NCBI GenBank assembly: GCA_017163975.1
Contig: JAFFSR010000264.1
Span: forward strand, 310,001-374,000
Length of the DNA stretch: 64,000 bases
Reading direction: 5' to 3'
Origin: Anastatus disparis
Taxonomy: Eukaryota > Arthropoda > Insecta > Hymenoptera > Eupelmidae
Position 1 is the first letter of the stretch; each line of letters starts with the position of its first letter. The position numbers were made by a program, and so were the translations under genes. The notes beneath the pieces are model-generated. The model was not told the DNA's origin. It did not search any database and was given only the letters and a program-made list of their open reading frames with translations. This document shows positions 21,440 through 32,574 of this stretch, piece after piece.

Positions 21440-22141
21440 ATGGATTTCCAACCGCAAAATGTCAAATTACCAGTATCAAATTTTGATACAATTGCACAGC
21501 AACAAACGTCACAGAAACGTCATGGAGAATTATTACCAGACAGTGTACGAGCCGTGTTTTGCGGCCCTTCGAGCTGTGGTAAAACTAATACATTGCTTAC
21601 TCTTATAATACACGTAAATGGATTAAAATTTGAAAACGTTTACATATATTCAAAATCGCTTTATCAGCCAAAGTATAAGTTTCTCGAGGAACTTTTAAAA
21701 CCGATAAAGGGTATACAATATTTTGTATTTAGTGAGCATGAAACCGTAGTAACTCCCGAAGATGTTCTTCCAAATTCCATCATGGTGTTTGATGATGTGG
21801 CTTGTGAAAAGCAAGATAATATAAGAGCATTTTTCTGCATGGGTAGACATAAAAATGTAGATTGTTTCTATCTTTGTCAATCATATGCTCATGTACCTAA
21901 ACACTTAATTCGAGACAATGTAAATTTACTGGTAATATTTAGACAAGATGATATGAATCTCAAGCACATATACAATGATCATGTGAATTCTGATATGTCA
22001 TATACACAATTTAAAGATTTGTGTTTGTCATGTTGGGGAAATTATAAATTTGCATTCCTCACAATTGACAAAGAACGAGAGCTAAATGCTGGTCGTTATA
22101 GGAAAGGTTTTGACTGTTTTGTGATAAATATAGGAAAATGA
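21440..22141 (+). CDS. Polinton genome-packaging ATPase (FtsK/HerA type)
   Basis: Complete frame of 233 codons from the ATG at 21440 (an in-frame GTG at 21434 is unlikely to be used). Walker A is GPSSCGKTNTLL at residues ~40-51 and Walker B is IMVFDDVAC at ~115. The following NIRAFFCMGRHKNVDCFYLCQSY and the arginine-rich stretch after it fit the A32-like packaging ATPases of Polintons and nucleocytoplasmic viruses, which pump DNA into preformed capsids. It is the first gene of the rightward cluster, 105 bp from the divergent PLA2-like gene, with a TATA/initiator pair upstream. No lesion seen. Confidence 0.9.
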   Translation: MDFQPQNVKLPVSNFDTIAQQQTSQKRHGELLPDSVRAVFCGPSSCGKTNTLLTLIIHVNGLKFENVYIYSKSLYQPKYKFLEELLKPIKGIQYFVFSEHETVVTPEDVLPNSIMVFDDVACEKQDNIRAFFCMGRHKNVDCFYLCQSYAHVPKHLIRDNVNLLVIFRQDDMNLKHIYNDHVNSDMSYTQFKDLCLSCWGNYKFAFLTIDKERELNAGRYRKGFDCFVINIGK

Positions 22142-22182
22142 GTATAAATCAAGTAGTACATTGTAGAACGTTGGATAGTCAA

Positions 22183-23162
22183 CATGGCAGATTTTCAACG
22201 TGAAAAAATATTCTCCATCAGATTGTAAAATCTAGAGAGGCAATCAAACGTAAACATAAGCTACTGAAACAGAGTAAAGCTGATTTCGAAAAGGTTTTCA
22301 CTGAAACATTCAAACCTGTTGTTGATCCACTTGAAAAACTTGTAAGCATATCTGAAATAAATAAAAAGACTTCAAATTGAAAGATAAAACAGAGCATGCT
22401 CCCTCCGAAAATGATCACATTTCTGAGAATGAACACACTTCTGATGATGAGTACATTTCCGATGATAAGCAGATTGTAAAGGAAAATGTTGACGATACAA
22501 TACGACCATCTGATACAAGTTTTGAGACAACTGCAGAAAGTGAAACTGATGATGATGATGGTAATGATAGAAACGAAACGGATTCGCTTACCAATAAATA
22601 TCTTTGGATGTTTCAGAAAAATCAAAAATCATATCTAGATAATATCTATGGAGTTCGTAAAGTAGGTAGGATGATGATGATTGGTGATTCACCAATAAAT
22701 TTCAGTAAGGATCATGTGGTTGTACTTGACACACAACATCCAAAAACTATAGGCTTACTAGAATTACTGTTTCGAAAACAGCCAGATGAAAAACTTATTA
22801 TGGAAGATGATTTGAGAAATTATCGAAAAATTGTTGAAATAACGAATGCATATAGAAAAAATTACCATGCTGATGGATCACTTCGCAAATTAAATAGTAA
22901 TAAATTTAAAAATTATATTGCTCCATTTTTTGATAAATCTCCAGCTCGAAAGAGGAAATCTTTTAGTGGAAAGGGTCTCTTACCACGCTACAAAATTGCT
23001 CGAAAAGGTACAGAAATGGATTACGTGTACTGGGATGACCCCAATGAACTGGTTGATCGCTTACGGCTACTAGTAGCAGAGACAGAAGCTGGAAATCCAA
23101 GTCATACCAATGAGATTCATTCGATAATCGAAGAGCTCCGTGAGGCCAACATTATATATTGA
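22183..23162 (+). pseudogene. Polinton late-gene protein of unknown role, two frameshifts
   Basis: ATG at 22183 starts MADFQREKIF, then the frame breaks near 22215; a second frame carries REAIKRKHKLLKQSKADFEK through ~22378, and a third continues to TGA at 23162. The last part has an acidic region, DNIYGVRKVGRMMMIGDSPINF, a central LGLLELLFRK-like segment and a C-terminal SIIEELREANII. This order matches an uncharacterised protein I know from insect Polintons between the ATPase and the fiber/integrase genes. It is probably a virion or assembly protein. The two shifts make this copy non-functional unless they are sequence errors. Confidence 0.65.
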
Positions 23163-23194
23163 AAAGTACTGCTGTTTCACTAGTTATTCGCAAG

Positions 23195-23665
23195 ATGAGT
23201 GTTGACGTATTCGGACGACAATTACAGCAGGCTGGAGGCCGACATGGTCCTCCTGGTGTTGGGTATAAAATCACAGAAGATGGGCAGTATGATATTGAAA
23301 ATAAGAGGTTATGTAATGTTGCCACACCTCAACAATCGAATGATGCAGTTAATTTGCAAACCTTACAAAGTATGGTTGCATCTGAAATTCGAAGCATATA
23401 CCTCGTCACTGGAAGCTTAAGAAGTAACCTTGATGCATTAGAATTAGAAATACAAAAGTCAAAGAATGAATATGATGAAAATTTTTTTAAAAATTACGAT
23501 GTAAGCATCCAAGAATTAACTGATGAATATGATGAGAAAATTAAAAAAGTTAATACAAACATCCATAAATTACATGAGTTGATTAAGCATCTTGTCAAAA
23601 CACTTCAAGATGCTAAAATCCTGACAGATATTCAGAGTATAAAACGCAAATTGCAAGAATTATAA
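23195..23665 (+). CDS. Fiber-like protein (collagen-type N-terminus and coiled coil)
   Basis: The ATG at 23195 starts MSVDVFGRQL; the longer open frame upstream begins at a non-ATG codon and overlaps the end of the preceding gene, so I chose the internal ATG (156 residues). Residues ~15-45 contain GGRHGPPGVGYKITEDGQYD and ENKRLCNVATPQQSNDAV, a signature of attachment fibers in Polintons and related viruses. The C-terminal half (SNLDALELEIQKS, then ELTDEYDEKIKKVNTNIHKL) is a predicted coiled coil suited to trimerisation. It lies 20 bp before the integrase gene on the same strand. No receptor-binding head domain is visible, so host-cell attachment is inference. Confidence 0.65.
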   Translation: MSVDVFGRQLQQAGGRHGPPGVGYKITEDGQYDIENKRLCNVATPQQSNDAVNLQTLQSMVASEIRSIYLVTGSLRSNLDALELEIQKSKNEYDENFFKNYDVSIQELTDEYDEKIKKVNTNIHKLHELIKHLVKTLQDAKILTDIQSIKRKLQEL

Positions 23666-23685
23666 GAATCATTAAGTCTATAGCC

Positions 23686-24600
23686 ATGGAGCATGAAAGA
23701 CTTGTAGAAGAGCTGCATAAGCCTGCTCGACGTATTTATCCACGTCGTAAATTTATAATACGTGGCTTGGATGAAACATGGCAAGCTGATTTAGTAGAAA
23801 TGCAGCATTATGCTCGGGAAAATAAAGGCTTTAAGTATATGCTAACAATAATAGATATTTTTTCCAAATATGCTTGGGCTGTTCCTGTAAAACGAAAAAC
23901 TGGTGAAGATGTTACTGCAGCAATGGAATCTATATTAAAGCAAGGTCGTATACCAAAAAATCTTCATACTGATAGAGGGAAAGAATTTTATAACTCTGCC
24001 TTTCAAACTCTCATGAAGCGCTATGATATTAATTTATACTCTACATATAGTAATCTTAAAGCTTCCATTTGTGAACGTTTTAATAGAACACTTAAAAATA
24101 AAATGTGGATGAAATTTAGCCTCAAAGGTAACTACTGTTGGTTGGATATTTTACCTACCCTATTGGAAGCATATAACAATAGTAAACATAGAACTATTGG
24201 AATGAAGCCAAAAGAAGTTACTCCTATAAACGAAAGAAATGTGCTCAAACGTTTTAAAAAGGATATCAAAGCATTCAAAATATCTAAATTTAAAGCTGGA
24301 GATAAAGTTCGAGTAAGTAAGAATAAACAAGTATTTGAAAAGGGTTACACTCCTAATTGGTCAACAGAAATATTTACTATATGTCAAGTAAAGGCTACTG
24401 ATCCAATCACTTATAAATTGAAGGACTATCAAAATCAGCCCATCGCTGGTGGATTCTATGAACAAGAATTATCAAAAGCAAAATATCCTGATGTTTATCT
24501 TGTAGAAAAAATATTAAAAAAGCGTGGAAATAAATTTTATGTAAAGTGGTTAGGATTTGATGAGGTACATAATAGTTGGATAAATAAATCAGATTTGTAA
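23686..24600 (+). CDS. Polinton integrase (DDE) with chromodomain
   Basis: Complete 304-codon frame from ATG at 23686. The rve-type catalytic core has WQADLVEM (first D, residue ~32), HTDRGKEF (second D) and a glutamate in SICERFNRTLKNKMW. The C-terminal ~40 residues (VYLVEKILKKRGNKFYVKWLG, then HNSWI) form a chromodomain, which in integrases of this type targets chromatin marks. The N-terminal zinc-binding part is short, as in other insect Polinton copies I recall. It joins excised element ends to target DNA with a 6-bp stagger, consistent with the observed TGCGTA duplication. A polyadenylation-like AATAAA follows at 24608. No lesion seen. Confidence 0.9.
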   Translation: MEHERLVEELHKPARRIYPRRKFIIRGLDETWQADLVEMQHYARENKGFKYMLTIIDIFSKYAWAVPVKRKTGEDVTAAMESILKQGRIPKNLHTDRGKEFYNSAFQTLMKRYDINLYSTYSNLKASICERFNRTLKNKMWMKFSLKGNYCWLDILPTLLEAYNNSKHRTIGMKPKEVTPINERNVLKRFKKDIKAFKISKFKAGDKVRVSKNKQVFEKGYTPNWSTEIFTICQVKATDPITYKLKDYQNQPIAGGFYEQELSKAKYPDVYLVEKILKKRGNKFYVKWLGFDEVHNSWINKSDL

Positions 24601-26364
24601 AGGAACAAATAAAGAAATCTATATATGTGAAAATTATTTTTTGTTTTTATTTATTAACCTTATAACCATCATTATACAAAATTATAATTAATTTGTATTT
24701 TTATCAATTAAATAATGCCCCCAAGGTAAAGTATCAGTTTCATTATCTAACAAACATCTCTTATCATCATAAGGACTTAAAGCTAATTTATATTGTTTTT
24801 CAGTAAACACATTATGTTTTTGAGGACGTATAATATATTGTTCTCTATGAAATACAATTTTATTTCGTATACATTGAAAGTAGTCATCAAAAGTTATTGT
24901 GTTTTTGACAACACCAGTCTTAACACCTTTAACTTTTTTTATTTCATCCTCTCCTTCAATTCGTATACAATACATTTTACTACGTAGACCTATAAATTCT
25001 GTCATAATCTTCCCATTGCACTCATCTTTCATTAAACCTACTATCTTTTTGTTCATTTGCGGTATTCCGAAAACGTTTTCAGGTGGGTAATCTGATGTAT
25101 CAAAGTGTTGTAAATTATGCTTCATTGTTTCATAAATATCAATATTTCGAATTTCATATATTAAACTATCCGTGTCTGTATATAGTAACTTGCATTGATC
25201 TGCAAATTGTTTTCTCATAAAATCATAATGGAAATCATAAACTAATGTCTTTGATAAATCAAGCACGGTCAGACCTACATATATTGGTTTATTCATAGAA
25301 ACTTCTGTTTTGATAATTCAATTGCCACTAGATTTTTGTCTAGAATGGTTCGACTATGAAAATTTGGTTGAGCAATGAGAGCCTCAGCACCATATCTCCC
25401 ATCCCATTTCGTTACAAGCTTTATATCAACTCTTTTTCTAACATTTTCCATGGTTTTGCCAAATACAGCATTATTCATAAGTTTATATAAATTTTTCTCA
25501 AACTCGTTTTTTGCTTTTTTTCTCATATTACTATTTAAATCAATGTAATCTTTTAGCCAGGGTCTTTGATTAAATTTTAAGATTCTATGAATTTTAATTA
25601 GTTTGAGTCCATTTCTAAGAGCTTGCTTTAAATTTTGGTAATGTAAAATATATCTTTCTTTGGATTTTACTGTAGTCAATAATTTTGAATATTTGGAACC
25701 TCGAGGCTTCTCATGTTCTGAACAGAATGGTAAATCTTTATGTACATCATGCAGATATTTTGGATATTCTAAGTCTACTTCAAGAATATAACCAAATGGT
25801 GAATTATCGCCAATGTTGAAATCTACTTTATCAACATCCTCAATCCATTCAAAACCACCATAGGGTAATGATTGCATCATGGCCCATCCATATAAATTGT
25901 TAACATCGTAGTACATGAGATACTTTATTTCCTCATTTTCATTATAGTTTTTACCCATATACTTATTGTTAGCCTGCGCATACCTATTGGAACACTGACT
26001 GATGCCACCTCTTATTCCACGCTCAACAAACAACACCTGATCAATGTCAGTTAACAATTCCAACTCTATTTTCGTATATTTAAGCATAGCATCCCATGTA
26101 AATCCAGGAGCTGTGTAGTAATGAGCTGGATCCAAATCGTACGTACTTAAACAATTGTTTCGAAAATTTTCAAAAACTTCAGCTAATAATAATACATCTG
26201 TTTTCAAATACAAATCTGAATATTCACCTAAATTTGATATATTGAATTCTTTCCAAACATTTTTAGCGTGTTTATAGTCTTCATCAGATATGTTACTGTT
26301 ATTTAAATTACTATAAAATTCATCTTTTGATGGAAGTTTTGATTCATTTAGTTTATCTACAGAA

Positions 26365-26700
26365 TTCAAGTATTCATATGGAAAGATACCTTTCCTTTTT
26401 AATAGATTAAACTTATTTTCCGTTAAAGGTGATTGCTTAGTAAATTCCAGTTTTAAAATATTCATTTCTGTAAGATATGAAGCTAATTTATCCAAAGATG
26501 ATGACATAAATCGGAAAGAATCGATAAATCAATTCAAGTATTCATATGGAAAGATACCTTTCCTTTTTAATAGATTAAACTTATTTTCCGTTAAAGGTGA
26601 TTGCTTAGTAAATTCCAGTTTTAAAATATTCATTTCTGTAAGATATGAAGCTAATTTATCCAAAGATGATGACATAAATCGGAAAGAATCGATAAATCTG
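26365..26700 (-). repeat. 168-bp tandem duplication inside PolB
   Basis: The stretch encoding [15 protein letters not shown] to GIFPYEYLN occurs twice, offset exactly 168 bp (for example GACATAAATC at 26503 and 26671). The length is 56 codons so the frame is kept, but a TGA arises where the copies meet. The two copies are nearly identical, so the event is recent. Confidence 0.9.
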
Positions 26701-26910
26701 AAGTTAATGTTACTATTTTCTATATATTTTATAAGTGAAATAAATCGCTCTTTGTTCAATGATAGCAGTTGCACACGTCCTGGAAAACTATTGGCGACAT
26801 CTTTGATGAGAAAATGAGAGTCATAACCCGTAAAATTGTGGAATACTACAGGGATACTACAAGAGTCTCTATATGATAAATTACATGATTCATGAGCTGC
26901 CCCTCGATAT

Positions 26911-26917
26911 CTGAAAC

Positions 26918-26969
<52 letters not shown>

Positions 26970-27012
26970 AATATAAGTAATATTACAATATTATTTTATG
27001 TATTAATCTTAC
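26911..27012 (-). other. Spliceosomal intron in PolB containing (TA)n
   Basis: On the minus strand GTAAGATT at 27012 and TTTCAG ending at 26911 bracket 102 bp, most of it a (TA)n tract. Joining the flanks gives LTG-R-YRGAAHESCN, the expected uninterrupted polymerase sequence, so the intron interpretation is well supported. Confidence 0.75.
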
Positions 27013-28703
27013 CTGCCAGTAAGGTGGCAATGATCTCGAACTTTTTTTCCTCTTAAAGGTTTCTGGCAAATGTGGCAAAGAATTGCATTTTGAAATCTTT
27101 CTTCTTCTTCCAAGGTTAAAGCATTCATTGGTATTTCATGTTGGTATACAGATTCAATATTCTCAGCAAGTTTTTTAAGTTCGTTTATGAACCATGCAGC
27201 AGGATTAGGTCCTCTGTAGCTATTGTAGCATGATATAGTCTCGTCATAACTACATTTCAAATAATATCCAACACTAAATACTTCATGTTTTTGAATAATA
27301 TTTTTGTCTTGAAAGGGCAACAAAAGGGCCTCAAAGTCTGCGTATACAATAAAAGGAACCTTTTCCTTATTTTTAAAATTTTTAAAATGTAATATACTGT
27401 CTTTTCCTTCTGGTAAATTTACTCTACACTTATTAATTTTAGAGCAATCTTCATGATGAAATTTTAATTGTTGTTCAGTGTTAAAGTAATGCAAACATCG
27501 ATTGCATATATATTTTTGTCCTTTATGTTTTGATATCTGATTAGAAACTAATCGAGATAAATTCTTTATCCATACATAATGATATATTATCGATACATTT
27601 GTATCATAGTTTTTTTGTTGTTTTTCTTCTTCATCTATATAATAATTTTGTATCAATAAAAGATTAATATGTTTATTTTCTTCAGATGATGTTATACGTA
27701 GAGGTGAAACACTGAATTTACCAGAACGTTTCTTCAAAAAATATACATTTATTGATATATTGTTATTTTTTTCAAATTTTCCAATTTTCTCTGGTATTAT
27801 TGGAAATTCCATGTCTGTGAAATCTAATTTATTTTCATATAATTTATATGAAGATACTAAATCAGTATTCGACTTAACTGGATACAATGCTGACAATACT
27901 GCCCATTTAAAACAAGCATCATCAAAATTTTTCACATTAATACATGCATGTTTTAATTCTATCACTTTTGGAAGAGGAATATATGAGCCACTATGTAATG
28001 GATTATATTTGTTTATATGAACACACAAATTAATAATAGCACGTAATGACCATCCTGAATCTTTTTGTTGGAATTCTTCCATATCTCTTTGTATAGGTTC
28101 TTGTACATTATTTAAAAACCATTCTTTCAAATCTGTTGTCTTTAGAATTGACTTGGCTTTCGTATTAAAATATTTCATTTCACTAGTCTCAACATCAGCT
28201 TTTATAATAACATATTCGGCACCCAGCACTGTATACACTTTTACTGCATCTTGTAATTTTAAAATGTTTTTAATTCTTATTTGAAATAATGCTTGTGCAT
28301 CTTTGAAAAATTTTATTATGTCTAAATTTTTTAAATTTGTAATTACACCTGTCCTAATTCGATTACTAAATGCATTTTCCAAGTCTTGCCAATTAACTCT
28401 ATCACTTCGTCTTTCACGTTTTTGGATACCTTGACCACTTTTTAGTAAGCACTTTAGTTTACTCTGGATTCCTTGGAGTAATGCAATAGCAGCTAAATAC
28501 TTTTGCTTCTCAGAAACATTTGTACACTTACGCAATTTATTTTTTAAAAGTCTTAAATTTTCTTTATCAAGATTCAGGCATGTAATTATTTCTTCAGGAT
28601 TGGTCTTCTTATTTGTTAAACGCGAATAAGCATTTAGCATCTTATTAACTAATTCTTTACAGTCAAACGTAGCCATAATTTTTACTTGAAGAGTCAAATA
28701 CGA

Positions 28704-28739
28704 ACTGAATCGTAACCTTACTTATCTTCCCTTTTAATA
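28704..28739 (-). promoter_or_regulatory. TATA-like box and TCAGT initiator for PolB
   Basis: Minus-strand TATTAAAA at 28739-28732 and TCAGT at 28708-28704, 33 nt from the first T to the initiator A, the same spacing as at the other leftward Polinton genes. Confidence 0.55.
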
Positions 28740-28929
28740 GGATAGTAGGTGGCGCTAATTCTTTGAAATATTTATCTTAATGTAGTCATACACATGTGTC
28801 AAAATAATTATTTTAACCGAATGTATCAACTCACAAATGAATATTATCGTTAAGTTAAAACCAATGTAGAATAAAAATTTCATTCAGTTACTATAAGATG
28901 CTAATATCAACCCATAAAATTATTTATAT

Positions 28930-29700
<771 letters not shown>

Positions 29701-29914
29701 GTAGCGAATAGCGTGTAAAAGAGAATTTAGAATTAAAATAGTTGGAAAGATTCTAAGAATTCGAACGCTTATCGTAAAGCAACTGATTTTCTCTCTGTCT
29801 CTTTCTTGCCTTCGTAAAGCCACTGACTTTCTCTATCTCTTTCTCGCCTTCACAAACAAGTAACTTTCTTTCTATCCCCTTATCATCTTTAGGCTCTTAT
29901 AGAAGAAACATATG

Positions 29915-29972
<58 letters not shown>

Positions 29973-30432
29973 GCATGACCTACGTTATAGTTTTTTCTAT
30001 CCTTCTTTTACTCGTTTAAAATGAGTTTATACCCAATAATATAAAATAAGACTCTCTTCAATAATCATGTTAAATTTTTTTAAAGATTTAACATTTACTC
30101 TCATCAGCGGTGGCGGGCGGGCGGGCGGGCGCGGGCCGCGGGGGAAATTCGCTTATCAACGCGGATCGTGGGAACTCGCTTATCCACGCGGGCGGTGATT
30201 CGCCTATCTACGCGGCGCGGGTCGCGGTGATTCGCTTATCGACGCGGCGCGGATCGCGGTGATTCGCTTATCGACGCTGCGCCGGAGCTCGCGCGCCAAT
30301 GATCGCTAACATGGCGCGCAGGCGCGGAGTGAATTTCTTATATCGCGCGACTGGTCATTATTTTTTGCACCTGCACAGGTGAGCTGATGGCGGAGGAGTG
30401 GGGGTAGCCAGAACTCTCTTTGCTTATCTACT

Positions 30433-30438
30433 TGCGTA
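30433..30438. other. Polinton target-site duplication, right copy
   Basis: TGCGTA, identical to 16024-16029. Confidence 0.9.
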
Positions 30439-30855
30439 AGTACGTCCGTCAATCGTCAACTAATTTTAGTAGGTGTGAGAAACCAGAAGGAATTTAAATA
30501 CTGGTTGATTCGTGACCTTGTCGGAGAATCTGGACCCCAGTATTGTCCGAATTCTGAGCATTAGCCGAATTCAGGCGGAAAGGTGGGTTTTAAATTATTT
30601 ATAATTACCAAAGGATAAAAATAAAAAGAAATGATTGTATAAATATTTAAAAAAAAAAAAATTAATTTATAAAAATTTAATATAAGAATAAAAAATTTAA
30701 TTTGAGAAAATTTTCAAATATATAAAAATAAAAAAGGAAAAATTATCAAAATTTTTAATGGAAAGTTTTAAAATAATTTTTGAAAACAATTTGTAAATTT
30801 AAAAAGAAATTTATTTAAAGAAAAATCTTACAGAAATAGGAAAAAATTATTCTTG
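30439..30855. other. Flanking DNA without recognised feature
   Basis: The first 150 bp are of ordinary composition, then AT-rich. No gene or repeat seen. Confidence 0.5.
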
Positions 30856-31391
30856 TCAATCGAAAAATAGACGAATGTTATGGAGAGAGAAGTATAACCT
30901 GTAGCTTCTGGTTGAACACCGTTGAACACTGTTGAGTGTATGAGAAACTTCTTTGTAAAGTGTGTGAATAAAAAACTTGAAACTTCTTTGTAAAGTGTGT
31001 GAATAAAACTTAATTGAACACTGCTTGAGTGTGTGCGAAAAAGAAAAACTTGTAAACCGTGTGTATGAAAAAAACTTAGCTGAACACTGCTTGAGTGTAT
31101 GCGAAAACTTCTTTGTAAAGTATGTGAAAAACTTGGTTGAACACTGCTTGAGTATATGCGAGGAAATGCTTGCTGAGTGAGTAGAGGGAGCGGTATTTAA
31201 GGCTTCCGATCAGCTGACAGATACTTCTCCCAAAATTTTGTGTGTCGGTGAGAAGAAGGGCAAAGTACTTAGTTTTCTGTCCTTATTTAATATATACTTC
31301 TCTCTTTCTTTTCTATTTATTTTGAGAGAACGTCCTACAATTTTTATTTATTGTATTTTTATTTATAATTATTCGTCTATTTTTCGATTGA
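30856..31391. mobile_element. Small inverted-repeat element filled with tandem repeats
   Basis: A perfect 21-bp inverted repeat (starting TCAATCGAAAAATAG, 30856-30876; complement at 31371-31391) brackets 494 bp. Inside, from ~30905 to 31165, the words TGAACACTGCTTGAGTGT and CTTCTTTGTAAAGT alternate in about four degenerate units. No coding frame. A TATTTAAGG is followed by a TCAG word at about 31190-31215. The class is unclear; no target duplication was identified with confidence. Confidence 0.6.
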
Positions 31392-31848
31392 TGACTTAGG
31401 ATTTACATAATTAATTTTAATATAAATATGTTGTTTTTTAAATTCTTTTATGATTGATCTCTCTTTGTTTTGTATTTCTTTTATTTTTAATATTTTATTT
31501 ATTAATTTTGTTAATAATAATAGTCTAAGAAAAAGTTTTAAATAATTTTATGAAATATAAAAAAATACATTTAAAAAAAAGATCAATCATTGTTTGTATT
31601 TATAACATATAGGAAATACTATGTTTTACGCATAATGACGCTTAGCCAAAAAAATGATGCTATGTGAAATTTGACTAATAATAATTTTTGTTACTATTGT
31701 ATTTTTTTTTCTTAATATATAAACTACATTGTTTATCCTAGTTTTATGGAATTAATAGAAATTATAACGTAAATCTAAATCTAAGAATTAATATTATAAT
31801 AATTAATTTTAACGTAAATTTAAATCTAAGAATTAATAGAAATTATAA

Positions 31849-32300
31849 GAGCCACGGTGGCTCAGGGGCTAGAACATCCGACTCTCACCCAGAGGGCCGG
31901 GGTTCGAGTCCCGGTGAGGGCGGGATTTTTTCCATTTTTAATTAAAAGTGGAGAATTTTTCGGACTCATTGACACCGTGGTGGACCACCCCCGAATGATT
32001 TTCCGCGGTTTTAACAAAAATCGCAGATAATTATTCGAGGGCCGGTAAGGCAGAATGCGACTGCTCCACTAACTATAGTTGAGCCGGAACGTTCTGCCGG
32101 GTTGGTGTGAGCTCTCGATGCGCTAAAAAGGATGGGTAGAGCGAGTCTCCCCGCCTGAGTAGGCCTGCACGGGTACGCGAACACCTTCCGGGGTAAAAAG
32201 GGATGGTTTCGAACGCGAAAACACCGGAACACACAGGTGGTCGAGGTGTCCCGTAAACAGATGTAAAAAATCTATACGGGGTAAGGAAAGCAATAGAACA
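31849..32300 (+). mobile_element. tRNA-derived SINE with 15-bp target-site duplication
   Basis: The first ~72 bp look like a tRNA: A-box TGGCTCAGGGG and B-box GGTTCGAGTCCC, with acceptor-stem-like ends. A 380-bp body of much higher GC than its surroundings follows. The exact direct repeat TAATAGAAATTATAA flanks it (31834-31848 and 32301-32315). It lacks a poly(A) tail and differs in sequence from the SINE at 464-841, so the genome hosts at least two SINE families. Confidence 0.85.
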
Positions 32301-32574
32301 TAATAGAAATTATAATTAATTTTAACGTAAATCTAAATCGTAAATCTAAATCTAAGAATTAATATTATAATATTTTATTTGTTTAATTAATTTTAATAAA
32401 AGATTGCTTATCAATAAGTGCTAGTTATTCTAAATATTATTATTAATAATTCTTAAATTAAGAGTAAGTCCCAAAATTATATCTATGAATGATAAATTAT
32501 TATATGATATGATATATGATATTATTATATGAATGATAAATTAATCATTTTATTTAAAAGAAACAAATGAATAT

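Larger units (their letters stand above)
24688..28676 (-). pseudogene. Protein-primed family B DNA polymerase (PolB), broken
   Basis: ATG at 28674-28676 (MATFDCKELVNK). In order: an N-terminal domain (~0-420), exonuclease motifs YADFEALL and HNFTGYDSHFL, polymerase motif [13 protein letters not shown] (near 25.9 kb), motif [24 protein letters not shown], and motif C YTDTDS (near 25.17 kb). A 102-bp intron (26911-27012) splits the exonuclease region between HLTG and RYRGAAH. Two lesions disable it: a TGA at the junction of a 168-bp tandem duplication (near 26528) and a one-base shift near 25310 between ELSK and NKPIYVG. It replicates the element from terminal-protein primers. A TATTAAAA/TCAGT promoter lies upstream at 28704-28739. 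Confidence 0.9.

Noticed and set aside
22218..22625. 135-codon minus-strand frame
   Set aside because: Antisense shadow of the Polinton gene at 22183-23162.
31849..31921. A tRNA gene
   Set aside because: The A and B boxes are present, but the unit continues into a 380-bp body within target-site duplications and the cloverleaf is imperfect; it is a SINE head.
32011..32232. 73-codon minus-strand frame
   Set aside because: Lies in the GC-rich SINE body, with no protein-like pattern.
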